From NCBI RefSeq assembly GCF_051027545.1, contig NZ_CP194902.1, forward strand, positions 2,542,001 through 2,606,000: a stretch of 64,000 nt of DNA. The letters are read 5' to 3'. This document shows, piece after piece, positions 52,291 through 61,119 of this stretch. The translations under genes were made by a program, and so were the position numbers. A model generated the notes under the pieces. That model saw only the letters and a list, made by a program, of their open reading frames with translations, was not told the origin of the DNA and searched no databases. Each line of letters starts with the position of its first letter. Positions within the stretch are counted from its first letter, which is position 1. This stretch comes from Methylocaldum sp002005105 (GTDB lineage: Bacteria > Pseudomonadota > Gammaproteobacteria > Methylococcales > Methylococcaceae).

Positions 52291-53097
52291 CTAGTTCTGT
52301 ACCGCCGGCAAAGTGAGAGGACTGCCACCTGCGTCATTAATACAGCCGGGCTGTTCAAAGCCGGCCGTGACGCCATCCCCGTTGCCGTTATACTGGTCGA
52401 GAATAATATTGTCCGGACGAGCGGGATCGCCCGATACACCGCCGACACCCTGCATCTGGTCCAATCCCAGGTTCTTACGAACGCGCCAGGCGATGTTGTG
52501 GTCGGCACAGGAGGTATCGCCGCTAACACCCACGGCACCGATGATCTTTCCATTCTTGTAGAGGCCCAATCCGCCCCCGAATACGTTTACGCCACCGGGA
52601 CGTTTGCCCACCATCGGGTCATTGGCCTGACCATAGTGCTTCGGGTTACCGCCGTAAGCCACGCCGGGATTTACCGGATTGCTGAACTGAAGGCCGTACA
52701 AACTGCCGCCGAGCATCGTTTCCGCGTTGGCGCCGGAGGTTCCTTGCGCGGCCGAGTAAAGGTTACCGGTGGAGAGTGCTAGGCCATTAAGGCTAAATGC
52801 ATTGGCCGTATTGGCTTTTTGGGCGGAAATTACGCGGCTGCCGGGCCATTGGGCGCCACGGTTAGCTCCGGAGAAGGCAACCGCACAGACTACGCCATCA
52901 CGATTGACGATGGTGCCCCACATGTCGAAGTCCAGTCCGCTGCTTTCGCTGGCAACGGCGCTGATGAGAGCATTTTTCAGCTCGGCATGGGAGGGCAAAC
53001 CGTTGCACGCCTCCTTGCCAGCGGAAGAATCCGCCATAACATTGCTGCAAGCCAAGGCAGCCGCCCCCAAGGCTATTATTATTTCTCTTGATTTCAT
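52291..53097 (-). CDS. Exported GlcG/HbpS-family protein (haem-degrading/binding type)
   Basis: The 268-residue protein from ATG 53097 has a signal peptide (cut near VMADSS) and a GlcG/HbpS domain: DGVVCAVAFSGANRGAQWPG, SRVISAQKANTANAFS, GGGLGLYKNGKIIGAVGVSG and SCADHNIAWRVR. HbpS-type proteins bind haem or act as redox sensors, but GlcG members are of unknown role. Four or more cysteines in the mature part could form disulfides. A possible sigma-54 promoter and two inverted upstream sites precede it. Confidence 0.85.
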   Translation of the reverse strand: MKSREIIIALGAAALACSNVMADSSAGKEACNGLPSHAELKNALISAVASESSGLDFDMWGTIVNRDGVVCAVAFSGANRGAQWPGSRVISAQKANTANAFSLNGLALSTGNLYSAAQGTSGANAETMLGGSLYGLQFSNPVNPGVAYGGNPKHYGQANDPMVGKRPGGVNVFGGGLGLYKNGKIIGAVGVSGDTSCADHNIAWRVRKNLGLDQMQGVGGVSGDPARPDNIILDQYNGNGDGVTAGFEQPGCINDAGGSPLTLPAVQN

Positions 53098-53246
53098 AGC
53101 AGAATTTCCATTCGTTTGTTGGTGTTGAAAGACAAATAAAGTTATTGAGCGTACCGTCCGCAGCCGGCGGATTACAGGCAAATTAAGAAAAAAGCCCAAA
53201 AAGCATTAATTAACAGGGTTTGAAGTCAGATTTCGACAATAACAGG

Positions 53247-53262
53247 AGCATAAAGCGGGCCA
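53247..53262 (-). promoter_or_regulatory. Possible sigma-54 promoter
   Basis: The minus strand reads TGGCCCGCTTTATGCT, keeping the GG-N10-GC core of the TGGCACG-N4-TTGC consensus with one mismatch in each half. It lies about 150 bases upstream of the start at 53097. Confidence 0.4.
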
Positions 53263-53380
53263 TGTCTTTTGTCCCAGTGTTGCAAAAGACAATACGGGCT
53301 TTCCAGGAAGCGATTTTCCATTAAATCTAGATTGCTAAGACAAATGGCACGACTATAAACCGGCTATACCGTTTTGCGAC

Positions 53381-53513
53381 TGTAAAAAAAACTGACATTT
53401 TCTGTTATCAAGAAGCCGGAATGAGTGATTAATCCGGATAAACCTATGTCCGTATCCTTTTTCATATGTTTTTACATCTTTATCAGGAAGTTAAAGTGTC
53501 AGCTTTTTTTACA
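53381..53513. promoter_or_regulatory. Paired inverted upstream sites (possible activator sites)
   Basis: TGTAAAAAAAACTGACA at 53381-53397 and the reverse complement of TGTAAAAAAAGCTGACA at 53497-53513 differ by one base. Their distance (about 120 and 235 bases) from the sigma-54-like promoter suits enhancer-binding activators. They could instead be ends of a 133-base MITE, but no target duplication is seen. Confidence 0.45.
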
Positions 53514-53528
53514 AATAAGCCGAATCGG

Positions 53529-54497
53529 TTAGCGCCAGAACACTCCTTCAGGTAACGTTCCAGACTTTCCGGTCAATCGTCCCTCGCCCGATTGATGCAG
53601 CAGCGCAAAAATTTCGGCGGCGGCTTTTTTCTCGGTTTCCCCCCAGCTTTTGATTCTTCCGTCGCAGTAATGCTGTCGCAGGGCGTTTTGAATCCGTTCG
53701 TCGGTTTCCTGCGTTAAGGGGACGACCTTGCGCCAAACGGCGTCCGACTCGCAGATCGATTTTTTGGCCGCGTCCGCCGCCTTCAAAAATCCTGAAAGCG
53801 CATTCTCGTGAGCATTGGCCCAGTCCTCCCTAAAAACATAACCGAGACTCGGTACATCGGCGTCTACCCCCAAGCCTCGAAGTATGCCGCGTCCATCGAT
53901 AAGACGACGATAATTCTGAGCCTCCAGTTTGGCGGCGAAATTCCAGTAATTCAGGACGGCGTCCAGCTTGCCTTGTTGCAACTGTTGGTTGAGCAGCGGC
54001 GGCGCGCCGAAGACCTTGTCGGCGGACTTGTCGAGGTCCAGGCCGTGCTGTTTTTGAGCCAGAGCGCGCAGCAGCAGCCAGTTTTTGTCCAATCCGCCGC
54101 CCGCGATGCCTAGCCGCTTTCCCTTGAGATCGGCGATCCCTTGGATGGAAGAGCCGGCCGGTACGATCAACGCCCCATGGCTGGTAGAGTAGGGCAGAAA
54201 AGTGACATCCATGCCTTGCCCGCGCTGATTGGCCACCCAGATCCAATCGGACACGATTACATCGACGCTTCCTCCTTGCAGGGCGATTTTCCCCGCCTCG
54301 GCGCTGGCAAGGGGAGTCGTTTCTATGGTGATCCCCTGCGCCTTATCGAGTTTTTCCTCTTGAATAACGGCAAGCTCCCAGTTGAGCGTGCCGAAAGCCA
54401 GCATGCCGATTTTGATCTTTTGATCGACGGTTTCGGCACAAACGTGACCGGCAGCGATCAGGGCGAGGAAAATCGAGATGACGATTTGATTGTGCAT
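53529..54497 (-). CDS. Orphan ABC-type substrate-binding protein (NMT1/SsuA-like)
   Basis: The 322-residue protein from ATG 54497 has a signal peptide (cut after HVCA) and a periplasmic binding fold of the NMT1/SsuA type: IKIGMLAFGTLNWELAVI, GGSVDVIVSDWIWVANQRG, LKGKRLGIAGGGLDKNWLLL and GKLDAVLNYWNFAAKLEA. No permease or ATPase is beside it. It follows the glycosyltransferase gene at 54571 by 73 bases in the same direction, so it may be read from the polysaccharide cluster. Ligand unknown. Confidence 0.85.
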   Translation of the reverse strand: MHNQIVISIFLALIAAGHVCAETVDQKIKIGMLAFGTLNWELAVIQEEKLDKAQGITIETTPLASAEAGKIALQGGSVDVIVSDWIWVANQRGQGMDVTFLPYSTSHGALIVPAGSSIQGIADLKGKRLGIAGGGLDKNWLLLRALAQKQHGLDLDKSADKVFGAPPLLNQQLQQGKLDAVLNYWNFAAKLEAQNYRRLIDGRGILRGLGVDADVPSLGYVFREDWANAHENALSGFLKAADAAKKSICESDAVWRKVVPLTQETDERIQNALRQHYCDGRIKSWGETEKKAAAEIFALLHQSGEGRLTGKSGTLPEGVFWR

Positions 54498-54570
54498 GAT
54501 GTTTAAACCGGTGCTAAAGAAAGGACTGTAACATTTCCAGGGCGGTAGCTTCAGGATAAAGCCGAACACA

Positions 54571-55641
54571 TCATTGTCCGCATGCCTCGCTTAAAATTCT
54601 TGCCATTTTGGGCCCGTTGACTGCGGTACAGTATTCGCGTTTGACCGCGGCTCGTCCGGCTTGTCCCAGGCGGATGCGCAGGTCGGGGTTATGCAGTAGT
54701 TCCAGCAAGGCGGCTTTCCATTCCGATTCGGTGGAGGCGAGAAAGCCGTTGACGCCATGCTCGACGATCCTGAGGTTGGCTCCGACCGGCGAGGCGACCA
54801 CGGGTTTGTGGCAGCCCATGTACTGGATGAGTTTATAGCCGCATTTCCCCCTTTCCCAAGGGGTATCGGACAGGGGCATGATGCCGACGTCAAAGCGCCG
54901 GATTTCGTCCACTTCGGTTTGTTCCGACCAGTCGCGATACTCGATGTCAACATTGGAGAGCCGCAAATGCGCGGCTTCCGCCCCCACCACTTTTATCCGT
55001 AAGGGATGGTCCCGTGCTATCGCCGAAAAAACGTCGTTCAAATTTCGCAAATACTGCGCCGTAGTGGGCGAACCTATCCAGCCGATGGTGAAGATGTCGT
55101 TTGGTTCGGTCGGATTCTGGGGATAGCGGTTCAAGTCGATCGAGGTTGGGATAAGCGCCACACGTGCGGCGCCGGCTTTAGTCGCCCGCTCGGCGAGGTA
55201 TTCGCTTCCCGCGATCACCGCTTTGGAATGCCGCATGACGCGGTCTATCTTATCGCCCAGGATTTTGCGGATGACAGGATTGGCGTGACGATCGTAGCGG
55301 TGGAAGATGGCGTCGTCGTAGTCGACGACATAGGGAATTCCCGCGCGCGCCATGGCGGTCTCGATCCAAGCCGGAAGCCAGGGCAATACCTCCGCTTCGA
55401 TCCAGATCAGGTCGTATGCGCGTAATCCCATCAGGGATACGATCCGCCTGCCGTAGCCGGCGAGCGCATAGCGCAGCGATTTTCCGTGTCCGGCATAGAA
55501 TCGTTCGAGATACTCGTCCTTGAAGAAAGGCGCGACCGTGATCCGAAATCCCTGGCTTTCGAGATAGGGTAGATACTGATACGAGCGGAGCCGGCTGCTG
55601 GCCCCGAGTTGGCCGTAGCGGCTAAGAAGCAGCACCTTCAT
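54571..55641 (-). CDS. Glycosyltransferase family 4 protein
   Basis: The 356-residue GT-B enzyme has an N-terminal acceptor domain (LLLSRYGQLGASSRLRSYQY) and a C-terminal nucleotide-sugar domain with GWIGSPTTAQYL and KLIQYMGCHKPVVASPVG. It starts directly after the stop of the methyltransferase gene (TAA then ATG). Sugar and acceptor are unknown; the neighbours imply a surface polysaccharide. Confidence 0.88.
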   Translation of the reverse strand: MKVLLLSRYGQLGASSRLRSYQYLPYLESQGFRITVAPFFKDEYLERFYAGHGKSLRYALAGYGRRIVSLMGLRAYDLIWIEAEVLPWLPAWIETAMARAGIPYVVDYDDAIFHRYDRHANPVIRKILGDKIDRVMRHSKAVIAGSEYLAERATKAGAARVALIPTSIDLNRYPQNPTEPNDIFTIGWIGSPTTAQYLRNLNDVFSAIARDHPLRIKVVGAEAAHLRLSNVDIEYRDWSEQTEVDEIRRFDVGIMPLSDTPWERGKCGYKLIQYMGCHKPVVASPVGANLRIVEHGVNGFLASTESEWKAALLELLHNPDLRIRLGQAGRAAVKREYCTAVNGPKMARILSEACGQ

Positions 55642-56601
55642 TTATCGATCGGCGCGTCTGGCCCAAACCGTCATCCGTGCGGTTTGGCCGAGCCGGCTCA
55701 GGATCAGGGCCAGCGGATAAAGGGGCAGGTTGAAAATTTCGGGATGCCGCTTGAGGAAGCGGGAAACGGTCGAATTGGGCCATTTGTCTTCGATGAGATA
55801 AGCCGTGCTCGCCACTAAATCGGTCATCACTTTCTGGTAAAGAATCTTCTCGATGCGCCAACCCGTAGCGTTCAGCAGGGCTTCCAAAGTCTCCGGGGTG
55901 AAGTGGTACAAATGGGCGGGCAAGTGCAAGGGAAACCATCGCTGTTTGAACCAGCCGAGTTGGAAGCAGGCCGCGTTGGGAACCGAGATGGCCAGCCAGC
56001 CGTCCTTCCGGGTCCAGCGATGCAGCTTGTTGAGCGCGAGCACGGGGTCGTGCAGGTGTTCCAGCACCATCCAGCCTACCACCAGATCGAACTGTTCGGC
56101 GGGTTCGGGCGCCGATTCCAGGCTCCCGCAATGAACCGAGAAGCCTGCATCTTGAGCATTCTTCGCCGCCGTGGGCGAAAATTCTATGCCTTCCACTCGC
56201 CAGCCTTTATCGGCCATTCGCCCTAGAAAGCTGCCCGAGGCGCAACCGATTTCCAGCATTCGTCCCGGTTCGAGTGCGGGCAAGGACAGGCTGTGTATCC
56301 TCAAGGCATTTCTGACGAATTCCTTAATGGCATTCGCCGCTGTTCTGAAACGCGAATGGGTAATGCGGGTGCCGGCGTAAGGCCCGTAAGTCTCGGGATA
56401 GTAATAGCCGATGGTGTCCGCGGTCGGTCTCGGATCGGTTCGCAACAACCCGCACGCCGAACATCGAACCACGGAATACGTGCCGGGCAGGTCATGCAGT
56501 CTGTCCCTTCCTTGCAGAACCAATTCATCGCGGCTTTCGCAGCCCATGGGACAGGGCTTGCTTTCAAGAGCAATAGAATCTGGCGTATCAGTTGAAACCA
56601 T
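55642..56601 (-). CDS. Class I SAM-dependent methyltransferase
   Basis: The 319-residue protein has an N-terminal zinc-ribbon-like set of cysteines (CPMGC and CSACG) and a SAM-binding fold (MLEIGCASGSFLGRMADKGW, DLVVGWMVLEHLHDP). Such proteins occur in polysaccharide clusters and methylate sugars. It sits 8 bases after the glycosyltransferase family 2 gene. Confidence 0.87.
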   Translation of the reverse strand: MVSTDTPDSIALESKPCPMGCESRDELVLQGRDRLHDLPGTYSVVRCSACGLLRTDPRPTADTIGYYYPETYGPYAGTRITHSRFRTAANAIKEFVRNALRIHSLSLPALEPGRMLEIGCASGSFLGRMADKGWRVEGIEFSPTAAKNAQDAGFSVHCGSLESAPEPAEQFDLVVGWMVLEHLHDPVLALNKLHRWTRKDGWLAISVPNAACFQLGWFKQRWFPLHLPAHLYHFTPETLEALLNATGWRIEKILYQKVMTDLVASTAYLIEDKWPNSTVSRFLKRHPEIFNLPLYPLALILSRLGQTARMTVWARRADR

Positions 56602-56609
56602 ATTGATGT

Positions 56610-57509
56610 TTAGCGAGAGCTGGCTAGACGGGCTTTATCGATCCACGCCAGGCCCAGACCGATCGGAAGACTGATCCCGAACAGCAGCGGAAAGCCGACT
56701 TCCGCCAAGCTGGCATATAAGGATTCTCCGGCATGGACCGAGTATCGGATGAAGTTGGCCATATTCTTGAGCTTGGGTTTGATTCCGGTGGGCAAGCGTA
56801 CCGCTTCGCCGTAATAAAGCCGAGCGCCTCTCGGGCTTCGATAGCGTATTGCCCTCGCTTTGGCGGTCAGTCCGTCGGGCAGATACTGGATGATCCGCAT
56901 CACCTCGTTGACGCACCGGAACCTAGGGTTGAGCCGGTTGAAAACGACGCCTTCCGCCAGGAATTTTTCGCCGGGGATTTCCGGAAAAGGATATGACCGC
57001 AGCCGTTCGGTCCGGACGAAATAACACTTGTCGCCTTTCATGTTCATTTCGAACCAGTATTCCCGATGGCTCATATCCATGGAGTCCCGGGGAAACCGCT
57101 TCGGGACGATGCTCCCGTCGCGATAAGCGCACAATCCCATGACGCCATCCAAGGACATTTTTTCTTCGGGAGGAATGGCATGCCAGATTTCATGGAATCG
57201 TTTCAGAGTGTGGGGCAGAAGGAGATCGTCCGAGTCGTGAATCAGGAACAATTCGCCGGATGCCAGCATCAGCCCTTGGTTGATCGCCACATGCTTGCCT
57301 CGATTCTCCTGATGTACGTAGACGATAGGAAAACCGGCGCTCGCTTGCCATTCCTCGACCCGCGCACGGGTATCGTCGGTGGAACCGTCGTCCACGATGA
57401 TCCACTCGAAATCGGTAAACGTCTGCGCCTTGAGGCTCTCAAAAACCTCGGCCAGCAACCGAGCCCGGTTGTAGGTCGGGGTGAAGACCGTGAATGTGTA
57501 TGACGGCAT
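56610..57509 (-). CDS. Glycosyltransferase family 2 protein
   Basis: A GT-A enzyme of 299 residues: FTVFTPTYNRARLLAEVFES, WIIVDDGSTDDT and the metal-binding IHDSDDLL. It ends with a hydrophobic segment (FPLLFGISLPIGLGLAWI), so it may be membrane-associated. Part of the polysaccharide unit, 11 bases after the FkbM gene. Confidence 0.9.
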   Translation of the reverse strand: MPSYTFTVFTPTYNRARLLAEVFESLKAQTFTDFEWIIVDDGSTDDTRARVEEWQASAGFPIVYVHQENRGKHVAINQGLMLASGELFLIHDSDDLLLPHTLKRFHEIWHAIPPEEKMSLDGVMGLCAYRDGSIVPKRFPRDSMDMSHREYWFEMNMKGDKCYFVRTERLRSYPFPEIPGEKFLAEGVVFNRLNPRFRCVNEVMRIIQYLPDGLTAKARAIRYRSPRGARLYYGEAVRLPTGIKPKLKNMANFIRYSVHAGESLYASLAEVGFPLLFGISLPIGLGLAWIDKARLASSR

Positions 57510-57520
57510 CGTCGAACCGA

Positions 57521-58369
57521 TCAGGCAGACCGCTCGAAAAGGGTATTTTCCCGTTCCCGGAGAATACGGTATCCGTTATCCGAAATGAGGGATCGTAATA
57601 GTTGTTTCCGCTCGGCCGTTTGCGGACCGCCTTCGATTTCGACCAGGATGTAGGCCGGTTTAAGCTGGGGAATATCGGCAATGTCATCGAAAAACCGATT
57701 CAGGACCGGATATTCGAATCCTTCGATATCCAGCTTCAGGACATCGATCTTTTTCACCTCAGCCATCTGCAAAGCGTCATACAAGGAATAGCACTGGACC
57801 TCCTCCGTCTCTCCCTCGGCCTTGAGGAAACTGTTGGCGCCTCGGTTGCCTTGCCGATTGAGCCCTAGCCGCAGCATCTCCTTCTTGTCCGAGATGCCGA
57901 TTTGATAAGCGGCGATCACGCTGTTCCGGCCGTTGATTTCGATATTTTTTCGCAGGAGTCGGAAATTTTCCGTCGCCGCCTCGAAGGCGATCACCTTGCC
58001 GGATGCGCCGACGATCTCCGCGGCGAACAGCGCGTAGGCGCCGATATTGCTGCCCACGTCCACGAATACGCCGCCTCTCGGCAAACGCTTCATCAGGAAT
58101 TTTCGCTCCCACCGGTCGTACATGTGCGGGATGAAGAACAGATTGCCGCCCACGCAATCGGACGGATCGACGATCATCTCGATGTCGCGTCCCCGATAAG
58201 TCCAGATGGTGGAGCGAAACCAGGCCCCAGAGATGAACGAGCAGACCAAGGGTTTGACGATGCGGTTGCTGATTCCGCTAAACCGCCAAACGGGCGGAAT
58301 AAGCCGCGTCACGGCTTTGGCGGCTTTGACGAAAGGCGGTATCGGGCTGATCGCTAGATCCATGTTCAT
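57521..58369 (-). CDS. FkbM family methyltransferase
   Basis: The 282-residue protein shows the FkbM SAM-binding motif GGVFVDVGSNIGAYALFAAE, VIAFEAATENFRLLRKNIEI and DVLKLDIEGFEYPVLNRF. It probably O-methylates a sugar of the polysaccharide. It follows the flippase gene by 22 bases. Confidence 0.9.
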   Translation of the reverse strand: MNMDLAISPIPPFVKAAKAVTRLIPPVWRFSGISNRIVKPLVCSFISGAWFRSTIWTYRGRDIEMIVDPSDCVGGNLFFIPHMYDRWERKFLMKRLPRGGVFVDVGSNIGAYALFAAEIVGASGKVIAFEAATENFRLLRKNIEINGRNSVIAAYQIGISDKKEMLRLGLNRQGNRGANSFLKAEGETEEVQCYSLYDALQMAEVKKIDVLKLDIEGFEYPVLNRFFDDIADIPQLKPAYILVEIEGGPQTAERKQLLRSLISDNGYRILRERENTLFERSA

Positions 58370-58391
58370 CGTTGATTTTTGTTGTTGGCGT

Positions 58392-59699
58392 TTAGCCGAT
58401 GAGGCTCAATTTTAACCTGGTTTTGACGATTACCAGCGCTGAAAGGTTTATGCCGGCGACCGCGATCGCGCTGGCAATAGCCGCGCCCATGGCGCCGTGT
58501 TCGCCGATGAGATACAGCTCTAAAGGCAGTTGCACGGCCAAGCCGCCGCCCATGAGCCACGTGGCTTCCTTCTGATGTCCGGTCATGGTCAGCAGGATGG
58601 TCCCGAGTCCGGTCAGAGCGTACAGCGATTTTCCGGCCAGGAGCATGATCAGAAGAGGGTAAGCATCCACGAACGATGCTCCGAAAATACCGAGTATGTA
58701 TTTTCCGGTGCCGGCAATGAATGAGGCGGCCGTCAAAACGAACAAGGCATTGCCTATTGTGGTGATTTTCAGTAGCCGCCGGAGGTCCGGAATCAAGCGA
58801 TTGTTCCAATGTGCGGCGATTAAAGGCGCGGTTACGCTGCTGGCCACGACCAAGCCGAAAGCTGCGAAATCTGCGACTCTGGCCGCTACCGCATACGAAC
58901 CGGCTTCCCGCGTGCCCACCATCGATCCGATCAGGAGGATGTCCAATTGGCTGATCAGCAGCTGGATGCCGACGACGACGAACATGGGAACGGCCATGGT
59001 CAGCCATTCTTTTTTTCGATAGGACGGCAGGCTGCCGGAAACGCCTCCCGGCAGGGATTGCCGAAGCCATGCGCTGCCCAGCAGGAAGTTGGTCATGGCT
59101 ACGGCCAGGCTGATCAGCATTGCCGTCACGGGATCGACGAAGTCGTGAAACCCGAAATAAATCGCCGACAGCAGAATGATCAGGAGCAGGGGGCGAACGA
59201 GGTTTTCCGGGAGTTCGGCGAAACTGATTTTGAGCAGGCCGCGGAGAACGCCCACGCGCAATTCGGACAAGGACATGAAGGGCACATGGAGGAAAGCCAG
59301 GATGAAAACATAACGATGCAGATCGTCCATTGTGTCTTTCAGCAGCCAGCCGATCATCGCTGCGGCTGACCCGACGACAAGGCAAGCTCCGAGCGTGCTG
59401 CGCGTCGCGAAAGCCATGAAACCTCGAATGGCGCCCCAGTCTTCCTGCGAGTTGTAAATCGCGACGTACCGGATCGAGGTCTGTACCATGCCCAGTTGGG
59501 CCAGCCAGGATAAGATCGGGGTGAAGGCGAGGGCGTACACGAATAGCCCGTAATTGTCGGAACCCATGAACCGCGCGGTAATCGCCTGAGCCGTGAACGA
59601 CAGGCCGATGCCGACCGCTCGGAGGCTGAAAGTGCCTATTGCGTTGCGAACGAGATAAAAAAAGGTCCGGTCTTTCCCGAACCTCGGCTTTGCGATCAT
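58392..59699 (-). CDS. Polysaccharide flippase, Wzx/MATE-like
   Basis: The 435-residue integral membrane protein has 12-14 hydrophobic segments and the Wzx-type N-terminus (FFYLVRNAIGTFSLRAVGIG, FMGSDNYGLFVYALAF). It should flip lipid-linked oligosaccharide units across the inner membrane. First gene of the leftward cluster; a promoter should lie in 59700-59953, shared with the divergent glycosyltransferase gene. Confidence 0.9.
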   Translation of the reverse strand: MIAKPRFGKDRTFFYLVRNAIGTFSLRAVGIGLSFTAQAITARFMGSDNYGLFVYALAFTPILSWLAQLGMVQTSIRYVAIYNSQEDWGAIRGFMAFATRSTLGACLVVGSAAAMIGWLLKDTMDDLHRYVFILAFLHVPFMSLSELRVGVLRGLLKISFAELPENLVRPLLLIILLSAIYFGFHDFVDPVTAMLISLAVAMTNFLLGSAWLRQSLPGGVSGSLPSYRKKEWLTMAVPMFVVVGIQLLISQLDILLIGSMVGTREAGSYAVAARVADFAAFGLVVASSVTAPLIAAHWNNRLIPDLRRLLKITTIGNALFVLTAASFIAGTGKYILGIFGASFVDAYPLLIMLLAGKSLYALTGLGTILLTMTGHQKEATWLMGGGLAVQLPLELYLIGEHGAMGAAIASAIAVAGINLSALVIVKTRLKLSLIG

Positions 59700-59953
59700 T
59701 GATTCCGATAAGGTTTGAATGGGTTTGCGCGGGCGCGCGACCGATCCTTTTTCGGTTGCGGCACGAAGCGGCGGATGCTGACCCTGAACCGATCAAGTTT
59801 GCGCCATCGGGTATTATACTGTCCTATTTTCTTGAGTCTTTCTTCGCGAGTTTCGGGACGAAGGGCTCCGGGGCGAGCGCGAACAGGCAACCAAGACACG
59901 GGCCATACGAAAAGACGACGTTCCGCCTTCCCAGGTCATTGAGCCAAGCCGTT

Positions 59954-61069
59954 TTGAACAAGAAACTTTTATTTTTCGTTACCGAAGACTGGTTCGTTTG
60001 CTCACATTGGCTGCCCCACGTGACTGCCGCCCGTGACGCAGGCTACCAGGTCTACGTGGTGACGCGGGTACGGCGGCACAGGGCTATCATCGAAGCGCGA
60101 GGCGTCCATGTCGTTCCGCTCGAATTGTCGCGGCGCGGCCGCAATCCGATGGCGGAACTCCGGGTGATTGCCGATCTGATCAAGATTTACCGAAAGATTC
60201 GGCCCGATCTGGTGAAGCATGTCGCCATGAAGCCCGTCGTCTACGGCACCATCGCCGCCTGGTTCAGCCAGCCATGTGCCGTGGTGAATTACATGGCCGG
60301 GCTCGGCTGGGTGTTCACTTCGGACAGCGTCAAGGCGCGGCTGCTTCGTCCGGTGGTCCGCGCCGTGCTGGGGCGGCTCCTCGCACGGGGGCACGTTATC
60401 GTGGAAAACCCGGACGATTACGAGCAGATGATGAGCTTGGGGTTGCCGGCCGCCCGCTTGAGCTTGATCCGGGGCGCCGGTGTGGATCTCCGGGAATTCA
60501 GTCCGGCGGTAGAGCGCGATGAGGTCCCTTTGGTCGTCCTGCCGGCGCGTATGCTCTGGACCAAGGGGATAGGAGAGTTCGTCACGGCCGCCGAGCGGCT
60601 GCGCGCCGAAGGCGTTGCGGCGCGATTCGCCCTGGTAGGCGATCCTGACCCCGACAATCCGGAATCGGTCTCGATCGACCAACTCGAAAGTTGGCGGCAG
60701 AAAGGGGCGGTCGAATGGTGGGGGCGGCGGGACGACATGCCTCAAGTGCTCGCCGCATGCCATATCGTCTGCCTGCCCTCGTATCGGGAAGGCCTCCCCA
60801 AGGCGCTGCTCGAAGCGGCAGCCGCGGGAAAACCCATCATCACCACCGATACCCCCGGCTGTCGGGAGGTGGTCCGTCACGCCGACAACGGTCTGCTGGT
60901 ACCGGCAGCGGATGCGCTCGCTCTGGCCGAAGCGCTCAAAACGTTAATCGAGGATGGGCCGCAGCGGGAGCGGATGGGGCGTCGCGGCCGGGAAATCGCG
61001 GAGACCGAATTTTCCTCGGAAAAGATAACCTCCGAAACTTTAGCCCTGTATAACGCTGTCCTTTCGTGA
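59954..61069 (+). CDS. Glycosyltransferase family 4 protein (PglA/WbpU-like)
   Basis: The 371-residue protein is a GT-B enzyme: LLFFVTEDWFVCSHWLPHV at the N-terminus, PARMLWTKGIGEFV and the C-terminal SYREGLPKALLEAAAAGKPI with the E-x7-E pair. The start is uncertain: TTG 59954 gives the family N-terminus, another TTG lies at 59939, and the open frame extends to 59639 across the divergent promoter. It is divergent from the flippase gene. Confidence 0.87.
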   Translation: MNKKLLFFVTEDWFVCSHWLPHVTAARDAGYQVYVVTRVRRHRAIIEARGVHVVPLELSRRGRNPMAELRVIADLIKIYRKIRPDLVKHVAMKPVVYGTIAAWFSQPCAVVNYMAGLGWVFTSDSVKARLLRPVVRAVLGRLLARGHVIVENPDDYEQMMSLGLPAARLSLIRGAGVDLREFSPAVERDEVPLVVLPARMLWTKGIGEFVTAAERLRAEGVAARFALVGDPDPDNPESVSIDQLESWRQKGAVEWWGRRDDMPQVLAACHIVCLPSYREGLPKALLEAAAAGKPIITTDTPGCREVVRHADNGLLVPAADALALAEALKTLIEDGPQRERMGRRGREIAETEFSSEKITSETLALYNAVLS

Positions 61070-61072
61070 GTG

Positions 61073-61096
61073 GTAGGTCGGCAATCCCTTGCCGAC
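61073..61096. repeat. Half-unit of repeat family B
   Basis: GTAGGTCGGCAATCCCTTGC followed by CGAC is the left arm of the family B unit found at 10618. It lies between the glycosyltransferase gene and the convergent pmbA. Confidence 0.75.
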
Positions 61097-61119
61097 GAAG
61101 GTGTCTCGTCAGGGAAACT

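Larger units (their letters stand above)
53098..53528. other. AT-rich intergenic region with regulatory signals
   Basis: A 431-base gap, clearly richer in A+T than its neighbours, without genes. It holds the sigma-54-like motif at 53247-53262 and the inverted TGTAAAAAAA-type sites at 53381 and 53497. No terminator was recognised for the substrate-binding gene ending at 53529. Confidence 0.6.
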
